Positions 24,903 to 35,067 of a stretch of DNA of 39,546 nucleotides are shown in pieces (within the stretch, counting starts at the first letter, position 1; the number at the start of each line of letters is the position of its first letter). A program made the translations under genes and the position numbers. Source of the DNA: Croceibacterium_A sp035626815 (lineage in GTDB: Bacteria > Pseudomonadota > Alphaproteobacteria > Sphingomonadales > Sphingomonadaceae). The notes under the pieces are model-generated. The model saw only the letters and a list, made by a program, of their open reading frames with translations, was not told the DNA's origin and did no database searches. Where the stretch lies: positions 1 to 39,546 of the forward strand of contig DASPMY010000016.1 in the NCBI GenBank assembly GCA_035626815.1, in the 5' to 3' direction.

Positions 24903-25951
24903 CGCCCGGCTCCGCGCGAGCGGTCGCGCACGAACAGGAAGTAGGCCAGCCACAGCAGCAGCATCGTCCCGCCGATCGCGCCGCGGCTGAGCGGGTCGGC
25001 GACGAGCTGGCGGGCGTAGCCTTCGAGCAGCCCGGCGACCGCCAGCATCAGCACCGCCCCGGCCATGACCAGCGCCGCCCGCCGTCCGCTGGCCGCGGCG
25101 GCGGCGAGCACCGAGCGATTCCCCGGAAAGGCCATCGCCCGGCCAATATGGATCCCGGCCGCGCCGCCGAGCAGGCCGGCGAGCAGCTCGGTCGTGCCGT
25201 GGATCGACAGCCAGGCGGCGAACTCCCAGCCGAGCCCGGCGCTGGCGAACAGCCACAGCATCGCCCCGAGCGAGGCCATCTCGTAGACCAGCAGCAGCAC
25301 CGTCGGGATGCCGAAGGCGAAGCCGAGCCCGAAGAACAGGATGGTCACCCCGGTGTTGTGCGAGAACAGGTAGGTGGCGAACACCGTGAGCCCTTCGGCG
25401 TCCTGCGTCCCGCTCATCGATTCGACGAGCGCCTCGCGGGTCGCGCCCGGGCGGCGCGAGTCGGTGAACTCGCCGGGGACGAGCGCGTAGTACCAGTCGC
25501 TGTCGCGCGCGACGAGCAGCCAGCCGGCGAGGGTCCCGGCGATCATTGCCGTCAGGGCGATGCAGATCTCCAGCCACAGCGCGCGCACCGCCGCGCTCCA
25601 CCCGCCGCCGAGGAACCGCCGCAGCCAGCCGAGCAGCGAGGTGCGCGGGCCGTAGACCTGGAACCAGGCACGGCGGACGAGCGATTCGAGATAGGCCAGC
25701 GTGCCGGCGTCGAGCGAGGTCTCGCGCGCCACCGCGAGGCTCGAGGCGGCCTGGCGGTAGAGCACCGGCAGCGCCAGCAGGTCCTCGTCGGCGATGCGTC
25801 GCAGGCGGTTTTTCTCGAGGCACACGACGATGCTTTCGAGCCGCTTCCAGTCGGTCTCGCGCTCGAGCCGGAAGCGGTCCGACCGCAAGCTCGCCGCCTC
25901 GATGTCGGGCGCGGCGAGGACCTCCGTCTGACGGAAGAACGGCAGCGCCAT
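24899..25951 (-). CDS. Stage II sporulation protein M-like membrane protein
   Basis: The 350-residue product has a soluble N-terminal third (RETDWKRLESIVVCLEKN, residues 32-50), then a SpoIIM-type membrane domain of five to six helices (from about residue 115). It contains LFSHNTGVTILFFGLGFAFG and the conserved SIHGTTELLAGLLGGAAG. The organism is not a spore former; SpoIIM homologues in Gram-negatives usually sit in MoxR operons as here. It may organise envelope proteins or be a transporter. It overlaps the RDD gene by 4 nt and the DUF58 gene by 1 nt. Confidence 0.9.
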   Translation of the reverse strand: MALPFFRQTEVLAAPDIEAASLRSDRFRLERETDWKRLESIVVCLEKNRLRRIADEDLLALPVLYRQAASSLAVARETSLDAGTLAYLESLVRRAWFQVYGPRTSLLGWLRRFLGGGWSAAVRALWLEICIALTAMIAGTLAGWLLVARDSDWYYALVPGEFTDSRRPGATREALVESMSGTQDAEGLTVFATYLFSHNTGVTILFFGLGFAFGIPTVLLLVYEMASLGAMLWLFASAGLGWEFAAWLSIHGTTELLAGLLGGAAGIHIGRAMAFPGNRSVLAAAAASGRRAALVMAGAVLMLAVAGLLEGYARQLVADPLSRGAIGGTMLLLWLAYFLFVRDRSRGAGR

Positions 25952-27279
25952 CAGCCGATCGCCTCGGCGCGCTTGGTGGCGAGGTAGCGATCGAGCAGCT
26001 GGTAGCCGATCGACTGCCACGGGGCCTCGATCACGTCGACGCCGAGCCGCCGCAGCCGCTGCAGCACGAGCGCGCGCTGGCGCGCGAGGCCGTCCGCGGC
26101 GACTGCGGTGGCGAGGTCGCGCACGGTCATGGGCTCGGCCTCGGCGAGGTCCGACAGCTCGGCATCCTCCATCGTCACGAAGATGACCAGGTGATGCCGC
26201 ACCAGCCGCTCGACGCTCTCGACCATCAGCTCGGCCGAGGTCGGGTCGGCGAAATCGGAGAACAGCACGATCAGCGAGCGGCGCTTGAGCTTGGCGGTGA
26301 GCGTCGCCAGCGCGAGCGTGAAGTTGGGCTCGCGCGGGACGTAGTCGAGGCTCGCGGCGGCGGTCTGCAGCCGGTGGAAGGCGCGTGCATCGAGCGCGAA
26401 CGGGGTCAGCAGGTCGGGCTTGTCGGCGAACCCGAACAACGCCACGCGGTCGCCGCCCTTGAGCGCGACATATGCCGCCATCAGCGCCGCCGAGACCGCC
26501 CGGTCGATCCGCGGCGACCCGTCGACCGGCTCGCACATCGCCTGGCCGCAATCGAACGCGAAGACGATCTGGTTGTCGCGCTCGGCCTCGTTCTCGCGGG
26601 CGTAGAGCCGGGTGTGGCGCGCGCTCGCCTTCCAGTCGATGCGGCGGCGGTCCATGCCCGGCTGATACTCGCTGAGCGCCTCGAACTGGGTGCCTTCGCC
26701 GCGAATGCGCCGGGCGATCAGGCCGAACTGGGCGTCGCGCAGGAACGTCTGCAGCGTCGGCGAGCGCACCGGCGAGAGGTCGGGCCAGACGCGGATTGCC
26801 TCATCGAGCGCGCGGTGCGCCTGGCGGTGGGCGAGGCCGAGCGGACCGGGCCAGCGCAGCCACAGCTCGTGCAACGTCCCCGAGCCGCGGCGGTTGGGCA
26901 CGAGCGCGTGCTCGCCCGCCCAGATCTCCGGGACCGGCCCGCGCTCGAGCGCGAACGTCGCCGCGCCGCCCTCGCCGAGGCGCGGGTCGAAGCCGAGGGC
27001 GGCGTGCGGCGCGCCGCGGCCGCCGCGACCGGAGAACTCGGCGTGGAGCGACAGCCGCGCCGGCTGGCCGACCTCGACGTCGGCCGGATGGTGCAGCTTG
27101 AGGTCGACCAGGCGCCCGGCGAGCAGCCCGTCGACCAGCATGGCCGCGAGCAGCGCCAGCCCCGCCGTCGGGGCGACCACCCACGCGCCCGGCGCGGTCG
27201 CGGCGATCGCCACCGCCAGCGGGGCGAGCAGCGCCAGCAATACCAGCGCGCGCGCCGAAGGGACGAGCGGCGACTTCAC
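25951..27279 (-). CDS. DUF58 domain protein (von Willebrand A-like)
   Basis: The 442-residue product has two N-terminal membrane helices (LVLLALLAPLAVAIAATAPG and WVVAPTAGLALLAAMLV, residues 10-50) followed by a cytosolic or periplasmic region. The DUF58 signature YQPGMDRRRIDWKASARHTRLY is split here as SEYQPGMD and RRIDWKASAR. A VWA-like fold follows (IVFAFDCGQAMCEP, then LIVLFSDFADPTS). It starts with GTG at 27279, immediately after the moxR stop codon (TAG-GTG). DUF58 proteins are regular partners of MoxR AAA+ ATPases and are thought to act as their adaptors or substrates. Confidence 0.92.
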   Translation of the reverse strand: MKSPLVPSARALVLLALLAPLAVAIAATAPGAWVVAPTAGLALLAAMLVDGLLAGRLVDLKLHHPADVEVGQPARLSLHAEFSGRGGRGAPHAALGFDPRLGEGGAATFALERGPVPEIWAGEHALVPNRRGSGTLHELWLRWPGPLGLAHRQAHRALDEAIRVWPDLSPVRSPTLQTFLRDAQFGLIARRIRGEGTQFEALSEYQPGMDRRRIDWKASARHTRLYARENEAERDNQIVFAFDCGQAMCEPVDGSPRIDRAVSAALMAAYVALKGGDRVALFGFADKPDLLTPFALDARAFHRLQTAAASLDYVPREPNFTLALATLTAKLKRRSLIVLFSDFADPTSAELMVESVERLVRHHLVIFVTMEDAELSDLAEAEPMTVRDLATAVAADGLARQRALVLQRLRRLGVDVIEAPWQSIGYQLLDRYLATKRAEAIG

Positions 27280-28238
<959 letters not shown>

Positions 28239-28242
<4 letters not shown>

Positions 28243-29540
28243 GGGGTCAGGATCCTTTCGATGGTCCGGAGCGCGCCGGCGGCGCGGAGCAGTTCGGTGG
28301 GGCGGCGAGCGCGGCGCAGCGCCTCGGCCCGGGCGGGATAGTCGGCGGCGATGCCGCGCGCGGCGAGGGCGCGCGCGATCGCCGCCTCGCGCGCCGCGGG
28401 ATCGGCCTCGCGGATGGCCAGCGCCTCGGCGATGCGCCCGCCGACGAGCGCGGCGTAAGGCGCGCCGAGCAGGCGCCAGCGCCGCGCCCGCTCGACCAGC
28501 CCGGCCCCGTTGCGCGCCAGCTGGCGCTTGCCCATCGCCAGCGCCGGGGCCTCGGCCACCGGTGGACCGAAGCGCCTGAGCGCCCGCCAGGCGATCACCA
28601 GCCCGGCAAGCATCAGGCACAGCGTGGCGGCGAGGAACGGCGGCGCGAACGCCAGCGTCATCAGGTTCTCGCTGCGCCCGAGCCCCGGGAGAGTCAGGTC
28701 GAACACCACCGGCAGATCGTAGTCCTCGAGCGCGGCGTCGACGATCGCGTGGGCGAGCTCGGCGCGGGTGCGGTCCGCCATGCCGTAGTTGTTCATCAGG
28801 TCGGGCTCGGCGACGACGACCACCGGCCACAAGTCCTCGTCCGCCTCGTCCGTGGGCGAGTAGCCGGCGGCCTCGTCCAGAATCGGATAGTCACCGTTGT
28901 CGTTGAGGTAGCCCACGAGGATGTCGCCGTGGTCGTCGGTGACCAGCGCCAGGACCGAAGCCCATTCGCGCGTCGCTACCGAGTCCGCTTCCAGCGCCAG
29001 CGCGGTGCTCGGCGCGGGCAGCGCGCCGGCGAGGCCCATGCCCTGCCACCGCTTGCGCTCGGCGATCGCGGCCTCGGCGTCGTCGAGCCCGTCGAGCTCC
29101 CCGAGCCACTCGGGCGCGACCGCGTCGTCGAGGACCACCCAGCCCTGCGGCACGTCGAGCCCGTCGAGCCCGTCGGCGCGGCCGGCCCACCACTTGGGCA
29201 GGATCAGCAACGTCGGCCCATAGTAGCGGCGGGCCTCGACGATCTCGGCGACCGCCTCGCCGTCGGCGAACACCGGCGGGGTCAGCACCAGCAGCGCCTC
29301 CTCGTCGAGCCGCGCCTCGCTGCGCGACAGCGAGACCTCGTGGCCTTGCGCCTCGAGCAGGCGGACGAGGCCGGCGAAGCCGTTGAGCCCGTTGGCCGCG
29401 GCGTGGGCCCCGCCGTCGCGGTCCTCGCGGCCGGTCCACCCGGCGCCGATGGCGTAAAGGAACAGCAGGAACGCCCCGGCGCCGACCGCCAGCAGGGCCA
29501 GGACGACGCGCGGGCTGAACGGCGAGGCGGCGCGGCTCAT
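28239..29540 (-). CDS. DUF4350 domain-containing membrane protein
   Basis: The 433-residue product has an N-terminal helix (VVLALLAVGAGAFLLFLYAIG, residues 12-30), a large extracytoplasmic domain, one C-terminal helix (FLAATLCLMLAGLVIAW, near residue 315) and a cytoplasmic tail with many Ala and Arg residues. The DUF4350 layout is recognisable from GLNGFAGLVRLLEAQGHEV, LLVLTPP and LPKWWAG. In MoxR operons this protein resembles a type I GATase-like membrane component; the function is not known. Four-nt overlaps on both sides place it second in the operon. Confidence 0.82.
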
Positions 29541-30220
29541 GCCGGTCCCAACTGCGGCGCGGCGAGCGCGAAGTCGGCGTAAGCGGCGCGCGCCGCCTGC
29601 CAGTCGTCCGCCGACAGGCTGCGCAGCGCGAACAGGCTGCGCTCGACCCGCCCGGCGATCGTCGCGAAGGCGCCGCGCACGTTGTCCGACAGCGCCGGAA
29701 GCGCGGCGATCTCGCGCGCGGTGCTCGACGGTTCGAGCAGGCCCGGGCGGGCGGCGGCAATCTGGCCGACGCTGCGGCGCAGCAGCAGGTGCGTCGCCTC
29801 GTCGTAGCGGCCCTCGGCGGCGAGCCGATCGGCGTCCTCCAGCAGCGCTACCGCCTCGCCGTGGTCGGGCGCCCACTCGTCGGCCCCTTCGGGCTCGGCC
29901 CGGCGGCGGGCGCGGAGCGGCTCGAGCAGGCGCCACGCGAGCATCGCGACGACGAGCACCGCCACGCCGATCAGCAGCCACATCAGCGTCTGCCCCGACA
30001 TGCCGATGGCCTGGGCGAGGCCGGAGAACAGCTCGCCCACAGGCCGCAACACTGCGGCCAGCCACTCGATGAAATCGAGCCACCATTGCGGCGGCTCGTC
30101 GGGCGCGGGGCGCTCGACCGGGGCGAACTGAATCTCGCCGTCGGCGCGCAGCTCCCGCCACTGGCTCGCGAAATCGCCTGCGCCCGCCGCCGCGGCGCCG
30201 TCCCCCGTATCCTGCGTCAC
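29537..30220 (-). CDS. DUF4129-type membrane protein, first gene of MoxR operon
   Basis: The 227-residue product has one clear membrane helix (LMWLLIGVAVLVVAMLAW, about residues 80-97) and a C-terminal domain of the DUF4129 kind: EDADRLAAEGRYDEATHLLLRRSV and LSADDWQAARAAYADFAL. The start is uncertain. GTG 30220 (TQDTGDGAAAAG) gives the length above; an in-frame GTG at 30271 adds 17 residues. It precedes the DUF4350 gene with a 4-nt overlap, and 67 bp separates it from the end of pheA, where the operon promoter may lie. Confidence 0.8.
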   Translation of the reverse strand: MTQDTGDGAAAAGAGDFASQWRELRADGEIQFAPVERPAPDEPPQWWLDFIEWLAAVLRPVGELFSGLAQAIGMSGQTLMWLLIGVAVLVVAMLAWRLLEPLRARRRAEPEGADEWAPDHGEAVALLEDADRLAAEGRYDEATHLLLRRSVGQIAAARPGLLEPSSTAREIAALPALSDNVRGAFATIAGRVERSLFALRSLSADDWQAARAAYADFALAAPQLGPA

Positions 30221-30287
30221 GCCCCGATTGGTGGCATGGGCGGCGCGGGGGCGCAACCCGCGCTCCGGCACTTCCCGCAGCCGGGCT

Positions 30288-31181
30288 TCAGCCCCGCGGC
30301 CGTGCCAGCGGGTAGCTGCCGAGCATGCGCAGCGCCTTGCAGTGGAACGCCAGCTCCTCGAGCGCGCGGTCGACCGCCGGGTCGCCGGGCGCGCCGACGA
30401 TGTCGGCGAAGAACATCGTCGCCGAGAAGCTCGCGCCCTGCTGGTAGCTTTCGAGCTTGGTCATGTTGACGCCGTTGGTGGCGAACCCGCCGAGCGCCTT
30501 GTAGAGCGCCGCGGGGATGTTCTTCACCTCGAACACGAAGGTGGTCATCGCCGGCCGCCCGGCGAGCGCCGCCGGGTCGAGCGCCTCGCGCGCCAGCACG
30601 ACGAAGCGGGTGGTGTTGTCCTTGGCATCCTCGATATGGTCCTCGACCAGCGTCAGGCCATAAAGCTCCGCCGCCATCGCCGGGGCAATCGCGCAGGCCT
30701 GCGGGTCGCCCTGCTCCTTGACCAGCGCCGCGGCGCCGGCGGTGTCGGCGTAAGCCAGCGGGACGATGCCGCGCGCCCGCAAGAAGAGCCGCGTCTGGCC
30801 GAGCGCCTGGGGGTGGCTGTACGCGACCGCGAACGGCCCGCTGCCGAGGCCCATCAGCGCATAGCCGATCGGCAGGAAGTGCTCGCCGACGATCGACAGC
30901 CCGCTGCCCGGCAGCAGGAAATGGATGTCCGCGACGCGCCCGTGCTGCGAGTTCTCGATCGGGATGATCGCGCTGCCGGCCAAACCCGAGGCGACCGCGT
31001 CGAGCGCGTCCTCGAACGCGAAGCACGGCAGCGGCAGGCAATCGGGGGACCATTCGAGCGCGGCGCGGTGGGAGTTGGCGCCGGGTGCGCCCTGAAAGGC
31101 CACCGCGCGCGCCGGGTCGGGCGCGGCCGCTTGACGCATCTGCTCGACCAGCGCGAGGGCGGGGGCGGGGAAGCTGTCCAT
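30288..31181 (-). CDS. pheA: Prephenate dehydratase
   Basis: The enzyme converts prephenate to phenylpyruvate in phenylalanine synthesis. The 297-residue product is a monofunctional, two-domain type. The catalytic domain includes VAFQGAPGANSHRAAL, AIIPIENSQHGRVAD and the T-R-F motif DNTTRFVVLA. The C-terminal ACT domain (about residues 210-290) carries GGFATNGVNMTKLESYQQ, the phenylalanine-binding regulatory region. No chorismate mutase domain is fused. It is divergent from a membrane-anchored cytochrome c gene, a neighbourhood common in sphingomonads from memory. The MoxR operon follows on the same strand. Confidence 0.96.
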   Translation of the reverse strand: MDSFPAPALALVEQMRQAAAPDPARAVAFQGAPGANSHRAALEWSPDCLPLPCFAFEDALDAVASGLAGSAIIPIENSQHGRVADIHFLLPGSGLSIVGEHFLPIGYALMGLGSGPFAVAYSHPQALGQTRLFLRARGIVPLAYADTAGAAALVKEQGDPQACAIAPAMAAELYGLTLVEDHIEDAKDNTTRFVVLAREALDPAALAGRPAMTTFVFEVKNIPAALYKALGGFATNGVNMTKLESYQQGASFSATMFFADIVGAPGDPAVDRALEELAFHCKALRMLGSYPLARPRG

Positions 31182-31297
31182 CGGCGCTCGCGGGTAACCG
31201 CGCCGCCCGCGCCGGACAAGTGACTATCGGGCTTGCGCCTGTGGGTTGCCGACACTAGAGCGGCGCGCATTCCGGAACTCTGGCAGACGCTCTCTCG

Positions 31298-31972
31298 ATG
31301 ACCGATCGCTTCAACACCATCGCCGGCTGGATCCTGTTCGCGGGCATCGTCGCTCTCGGCCTGTCGATCGCCAGCGGGCTGTATTTCCAGGCGGACAAGC
31401 CGCACCGTCCGCACGAGATGGGCTATCCGATCGAAGGCGTGGTCGAGGAAGGCGTGGAAGTGGAAGGCCCCGATCTCGGCACGCTGCTGGCGGCGGCCGA
31501 TCCGGCCAAGGGCGAAGCGGTGTTCGCCAAGTGCACCTCGTGCCACTCGATCGCCCAGGGCGGCGCCAACGGCATCGGCCCGAACCTCTATGGCATCATC
31601 GGCAAGCCGCTCGGCAAGCACGCCGCGGGCTTCGCCTATTCGGCCGACCTCGTCGCCCACGGCGGCACATGGACCTACGAAGTCCTCGACCAATGGCTGA
31701 AGAGCCCGAAGGGCATGGTGCCGGGGACCAAGATGAGCTTCGCCGGGCTCGGCAGCGACGAGGACCGGGCCAACGTGATCGCCTACCTCAAGGCCAACGG
31801 CGGCGGGCCGGACTACCCGGCGCCGGCAGCTCCCGCCGCGGCCGAAGGCGATGCCGCCGCTGGCGCGGCCGCCGGCCCCGAGGAGGCTCCGGGGCCCGAA
31901 GCCGCCGGCGCGGTCGCCGCCGAGCAGCCCGAGGATGATGCGCCGGCGGCGGCGCAGCCCGGCGACAACTGA
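31298..31972 (+). CDS. Membrane-anchored class I cytochrome c
   Basis: The 224-residue CycM-like protein has an uncleaved N-terminal helix (IAGWILFAGIVALGLSIASG, residues 8-27), a periplasmic cytochrome c domain with haem motif CTSCH (about residues 79-83), and the axial Met in GTKMSF (about residue 148). A tail of about 50 residues rich in Ala, Pro, Glu and Gly follows, which probably forms a flexible linker. It likely shuttles electrons from the bc1 complex to a terminal oxidase. Divergent from pheA, convergent with rlmE (18-bp gap). Confidence 0.93.
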   Translation: MTDRFNTIAGWILFAGIVALGLSIASGLYFQADKPHRPHEMGYPIEGVVEEGVEVEGPDLGTLLAAADPAKGEAVFAKCTSCHSIAQGGANGIGPNLYGIIGKPLGKHAAGFAYSADLVAHGGTWTYEVLDQWLKSPKGMVPGTKMSFAGLGSDEDRANVIAYLKANGGGPDYPAPAAPAAAEGDAAAGAAAGPEEAPGPEAAGAVAAEQPEDDAPAAAQPGDN

Positions 31973-31990
31973 GCCGCTCCCGGGCCGGGC

Positions 31991-32656
31991 CTAGCCCCGC
32001 CCTTTGAACCCTTGCGCGATGACGTACCACTCGGACGAGCCCTTGCGGCTCGCCGGGGGCTTGGCGTGCTTGACCGTGCGGAAGTGCCGCTTGAGCAACC
32101 CCAGCAGCTCGGCGTCGGTGCCGCCGGCGAGCACCTTGGCGACGAACGCACCGCCTTCGGCGAGCGTGTCGACCGCGAAATGGGCGGCCAGCTCGACCAG
32201 CCCCATCGTCCGCAAGTGGTCGGTCTGCTTGTGGCCGACCGTGTTGGCCGCCATGTCCGACAGCACCAGGTCGGGCGGGCCGTCGAGCGCCGCCTCGAGC
32301 GCGGCCGGGGCTCTGTCGGCCATGAAGTCGAGCTGCAGGAGCGTGACCCCCTCGATCGGCTCGGTCTCGAGCAGGTCGATGCCGACCACCGCCGCGCCGG
32401 GCGCGCGCTGGCGCACGACCTGGCTCCACCCGCCGGGGGCGACGCCGAGGTCGACCACCCGCCGGGCGCCCTTGAGCAGGCCGAAGCGGTCGTCGAGCTC
32501 GGCCAGCTTGTAGGCCGCGCGGCTGCGGAAGCCCTCGGCCTTGGCCTGGCGAACGTAAGGATCGTTGAGCTGGCGTTCGAGCCAGCGGGTCGAGGACGCG
32601 GTGCGCCGCCGTGCGGTCTTGACGCGCTTGCCCGGGTCCGGGCGCCCGCGGGTCAC
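31991..32656 (-). CDS. rlmE: 23S rRNA (uridine-2'-O)-methyltransferase
   Basis: RlmE (FtsJ/RrmJ) methylates U2552 of 23S rRNA late in ribosome assembly, using SAM. The 221-residue product shows the K-D-K-E tetrad: Lys in SRAAYKLAEL, Asp in LVLSDMAANTVG, Lys in GAFVAKVLAGG and Glu in GSSEWYVIAQGFKG. The SAM motif VVDLGVAPGGWSQVV is clear. It starts with GTG at 32656, overlapping the stop of the Ppx/GppA gene (GTGA), so the two are translationally coupled. The basic N-terminus (about 25 residues) is a little longer than in E. coli. Confidence 0.96.
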   Translation of the reverse strand: MTRGRPDPGKRVKTARRRTASSTRWLERQLNDPYVRQAKAEGFRSRAAYKLAELDDRFGLLKGARRVVDLGVAPGGWSQVVRQRAPGAAVVGIDLLETEPIEGVTLLQLDFMADRAPAALEAALDGPPDLVLSDMAANTVGHKQTDHLRTMGLVELAAHFAVDTLAEGGAFVAKVLAGGTDAELLGLLKRHFRTVKHAKPPASRKGSSEWYVIAQGFKGRG

Positions 32657-33852
32657 TCCTGCGCCTGCTTCAGCCGCCTGAGCGCCGACTGCGCCTCGAG
32701 CCCCTCGGCATCGGCCGCCATCAGGCTGCGCAGGATGCCTTCGCGGATGCCGCGGTCGGCGACGCCGAGGCGGTCGGCGGGCCAGATGTCGAGGATCGCC
32801 TCGAGGATCGCGCAGCCGGCGACGACGAGGTCGGCCCTTTCGTTGCCGATGCACGGCAGCTCGCGGCGGTCCTCCGGGGCCATCGTCGACAGGCGCGTGG
32901 CGATGTCGCGCATCGCCGCCGAAGGGACGATCAGCCCGTCGACCGCCCGGCGATCGTACTGCGGAAGGTCGAGGTGGACGCTGGCGAGCGTGGTGACGGT
33001 GCCGCTAGTGCCGAGCAGGCGCACGTCCTCGCTCAGCCACGGTTCGATCCGGCGGGCGAACTCGGCGAAGCTGTCGGCGACGAGGCGGCGCATCTCGGCA
33101 TAGCGCGCCAGCCGCGCCTCGGGGCCGCCGTCGTCGCGTCCCCCGAGCTTGGCATTGACGGTCTCTGTCAGCGAGACGACGCCCCACGGCACGCTCAGCC
33201 AGTCGAGGATGTGCGGTACCGGCGCCCCCGGCTCGATCAGCACCAGCTCGGTCGAGCCGCCGCCGATGTCGAAGATCACGGCCGGGCCGATGCCGCTCTC
33301 GAGCAGGATATGGCAGCCGAGCACGGCCAGACGCGCTTCCTCCTGCGCCGAGATGATGTCGAGGCGAATCCCGGTCTCGTCGCGCACGCGCTCGATGAAC
33401 GCGGCGCCGTTGGCCGCGCGGCGGCAGGCCTCGGTGGCGACCGAGCGCGCGAGGTGGACGTTGCGGCGGCGCAGCTTGTCGGCGCAGACCCGCAGCGCGC
33501 TGACCGCGCGGTCCATCGCCGCTTCGCTCAGCCGCCCGGTCTGGGCGAGGCCCTCGCCCAGCCGGACGACCCGGCTGAAGGCGTCGATGACGACGAAGTT
33601 CTCGGCCGCCGGGCGGGCGATCAGCAGGCGGCAGTTGTTGGTGCCGAGGTCGATCGCCGCATAAGCCTGGCGATGGCCCCACGGGCGGTCCGCCGGTGAG
33701 CGGTGCCAGGCGGTGTCCGCCGACGCGCCGTTCCCCTGCCTGTCGCCGGCGGTGTCGGAGTGCGTGGGCTGCGTCGGCGCGCCTTGCGGCGGATTGCCCT
33801 CGACGGCCCCCGCGGCGCTCCGCCGCCCGTCCGGCGGAATGTACTCCGCCAT
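32653..33852 (-). CDS. Ppx/GppA family phosphatase
   Basis: This is an actin-like exopolyphosphatase or pppGpp phosphatase of 399 residues. A poorly conserved N-terminal region of about 65 residues, rich in Pro, Gly and Ala, precedes the catalytic domain. Phosphate-binding signatures are AAIDLGTNNCRLLIA, SVATEACRRAANG and VIFDIGGGSTELVLIE. The ATG at 33852 (MAEYIPPDGRR) was taken; a longer open frame has no support. rlmE follows with an overlapping start. Whether polyphosphate or pppGpp is the main substrate cannot be read here. Confidence 0.93.
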   Translation of the reverse strand: MAEYIPPDGRRSAAGAVEGNPPQGAPTQPTHSDTAGDRQGNGASADTAWHRSPADRPWGHRQAYAAIDLGTNNCRLLIARPAAENFVVIDAFSRVVRLGEGLAQTGRLSEAAMDRAVSALRVCADKLRRRNVHLARSVATEACRRAANGAAFIERVRDETGIRLDIISAQEEARLAVLGCHILLESGIGPAVIFDIGGGSTELVLIEPGAPVPHILDWLSVPWGVVSLTETVNAKLGGRDDGGPEARLARYAEMRRLVADSFAEFARRIEPWLSEDVRLLGTSGTVTTLASVHLDLPQYDRRAVDGLIVPSAAMRDIATRLSTMAPEDRRELPCIGNERADLVVAGCAILEAILDIWPADRLGVADRGIREGILRSLMAADAEGLEAQSALRRLKQAQE

Positions 33853-33966
33853 GATAACCAGAACTTCCCAGTCGTTTCTCGACCGCCCGAGGGCGGAACC
33901 TGAACGCAGGCTAGCGAAAGCGCGGTGCGCGGGCAAGTTGCACGGGAAACTTGTCGGGCGGGCCGC

Positions 33967-33995
33967 TTGACGGGGCGGGCCGGCGTTTCTAGATG
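33967..33995 (+). promoter_or_regulatory. Sigma-70 promoter of tRNA-Gln
   Basis: TTGACG (33967-33972) and TAGATG (33990-33995) are separated by exactly 17 bp and lie 11 bp before the mature tRNA 5' end. A GC-rich stretch follows the -10 box, as expected for a stringently controlled stable RNA. Confidence 0.75.
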
Positions 33996-34006
33996 CGCCC
34001 CCTCGT

Positions 34007-34080
34007 TGCCCCGTCGTCTAATGGTAAGACAACGGACTCTGACTCCGTTTATCGAGGTTCGAATCCTCGCGGGGCATCCA
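34007..34080 (+). tRNA. tRNA-Gln(CTG)
   Basis: The 74-nt tRNA folds fully: acceptor TGCCCCG/CGGGGCA, D-arm region GTCTAATGGTAAGAC, anticodon stem ACGGA/TCCGT with loop CTCTGAC (anticodon CTG), T-arm CGAGG-TTCGAAT-CCTCG, and encoded CCA. The weak T1-A72 pair is the known identity feature of bacterial tRNA-Gln. The discriminator is T73, where E. coli tRNA-Gln has G73. It stands alone, 72 bp before the LOG-family gene. Confidence 0.95.
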
Positions 34081-34152
34081 CCCTCCGGCCCGCCACGCTT
34101 TCCATTCGCGCCGCAAGCCCGTAGGTGGCGGCCTCAACGATGGGAGAGATGA

Positions 34153-35067
34153 GTGAGCGATCCCGACAGGCCCGCGGGCGCCGAAGGCGACCTCGAGGGC
34201 CGCAAGTTCTACCGCGCCGAGCAGGAAGCCGGCTTCGCCGAATCCGCCCCGACCGACACCCCGCAGACCCGCCACCCGGCCTACCGTCTGGCGTTCCGCG
34301 ACACCGATTTCCTGCTCCGCGACGAGCTGCGCCCGGTGCGCTTCCAGCTCGAGTTGCTCAAGCCCGAGATGCTGCTCGACGAGGCGCGGGTCGGCTCGAT
34401 GCTGGTGATGTACGGCTCGGCGCGCATCCCGCCCCCGGAGGCGGTGGCGATTGCGCTCGAAGGGGCCAAGGACCTGCCGGTCGAGGAGCGGATAGTCGTC
34501 GAAAGCCTCGCCGAGAAGGCCAAGTACTACGCCGAGGCCTACAAGCTGGCGCGGCTGGTCAGCGAGATGTCGATCGTCGAGAACGGCATGCGCCAGTTCG
34601 TCATCTGCTCGGGCGGCGGGCCATCGATCATGGAGGCCGCCAACCGCGGCGCGTCCGATGCCGGGGCGGAATCGATCGGCCTCAACATCGTCCTGCCGCA
34701 CGAGCAGGCGCCCAATCCATACGTCACCCCGTACTTGTCGTTCCAATTCCACTACTTCGCGCTGAGGAAGATGCACTTCCTGATGCGGGCGCGGGCGGTG
34801 GCGGTGTTCCCCGGCGGGTTCGGCACGTTCGACGAGATGTTCGAGCTGCTGACGCTGATCCAGACCGGCAAGATGAAGCCGATCCCGGTGATGCTGTTCG
34901 GCAAGGAATTCTGGACCCGGGTGATCGATTTCGGCGCGCTCGCGCGGGAGGGCGTGATCTCGCCGGCCGACCTCGAGCTGATCACCTGGTGCGAGACCGC
35001 CGAGGACGCCTGGCAGTGCCTGTGCGAGTTCTACGAGATCGACCGCGAAGCGCCGCAGCCGATCTAG
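34153..35067 (+). CDS. LOG family protein (Rossmann fold, TIGR00730-like)
   Basis: The 304-residue protein is of the lysine-decarboxylase-like LOG family, whose members cleave ribose 5-phosphate from nucleoside monophosphates, including cytokinin precursors. The motifs SGGGPSIMEAANRGA (about residues 156-170) and PGGFGTFDEMFE (about 220-231) provide the nucleotide-binding and catalytic residues. An N-terminal extension of about 75 residues (KFYRAEQEAGFAES...) is typical of the larger proteobacterial form. It starts with GTG at 34153 behind GGGAGAG. Its stop overlaps thiD by CTAG. Confidence 0.9.
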   Translation: MSDPDRPAGAEGDLEGRKFYRAEQEAGFAESAPTDTPQTRHPAYRLAFRDTDFLLRDELRPVRFQLELLKPEMLLDEARVGSMLVMYGSARIPPPEAVAIALEGAKDLPVEERIVVESLAEKAKYYAEAYKLARLVSEMSIVENGMRQFVICSGGGPSIMEAANRGASDAGAESIGLNIVLPHEQAPNPYVTPYLSFQFHYFALRKMHFLMRARAVAVFPGGFGTFDEMFELLTLIQTGKMKPIPVMLFGKEFWTRVIDFGALAREGVISPADLELITWCETAEDAWQCLCEFYEIDREAPQPI

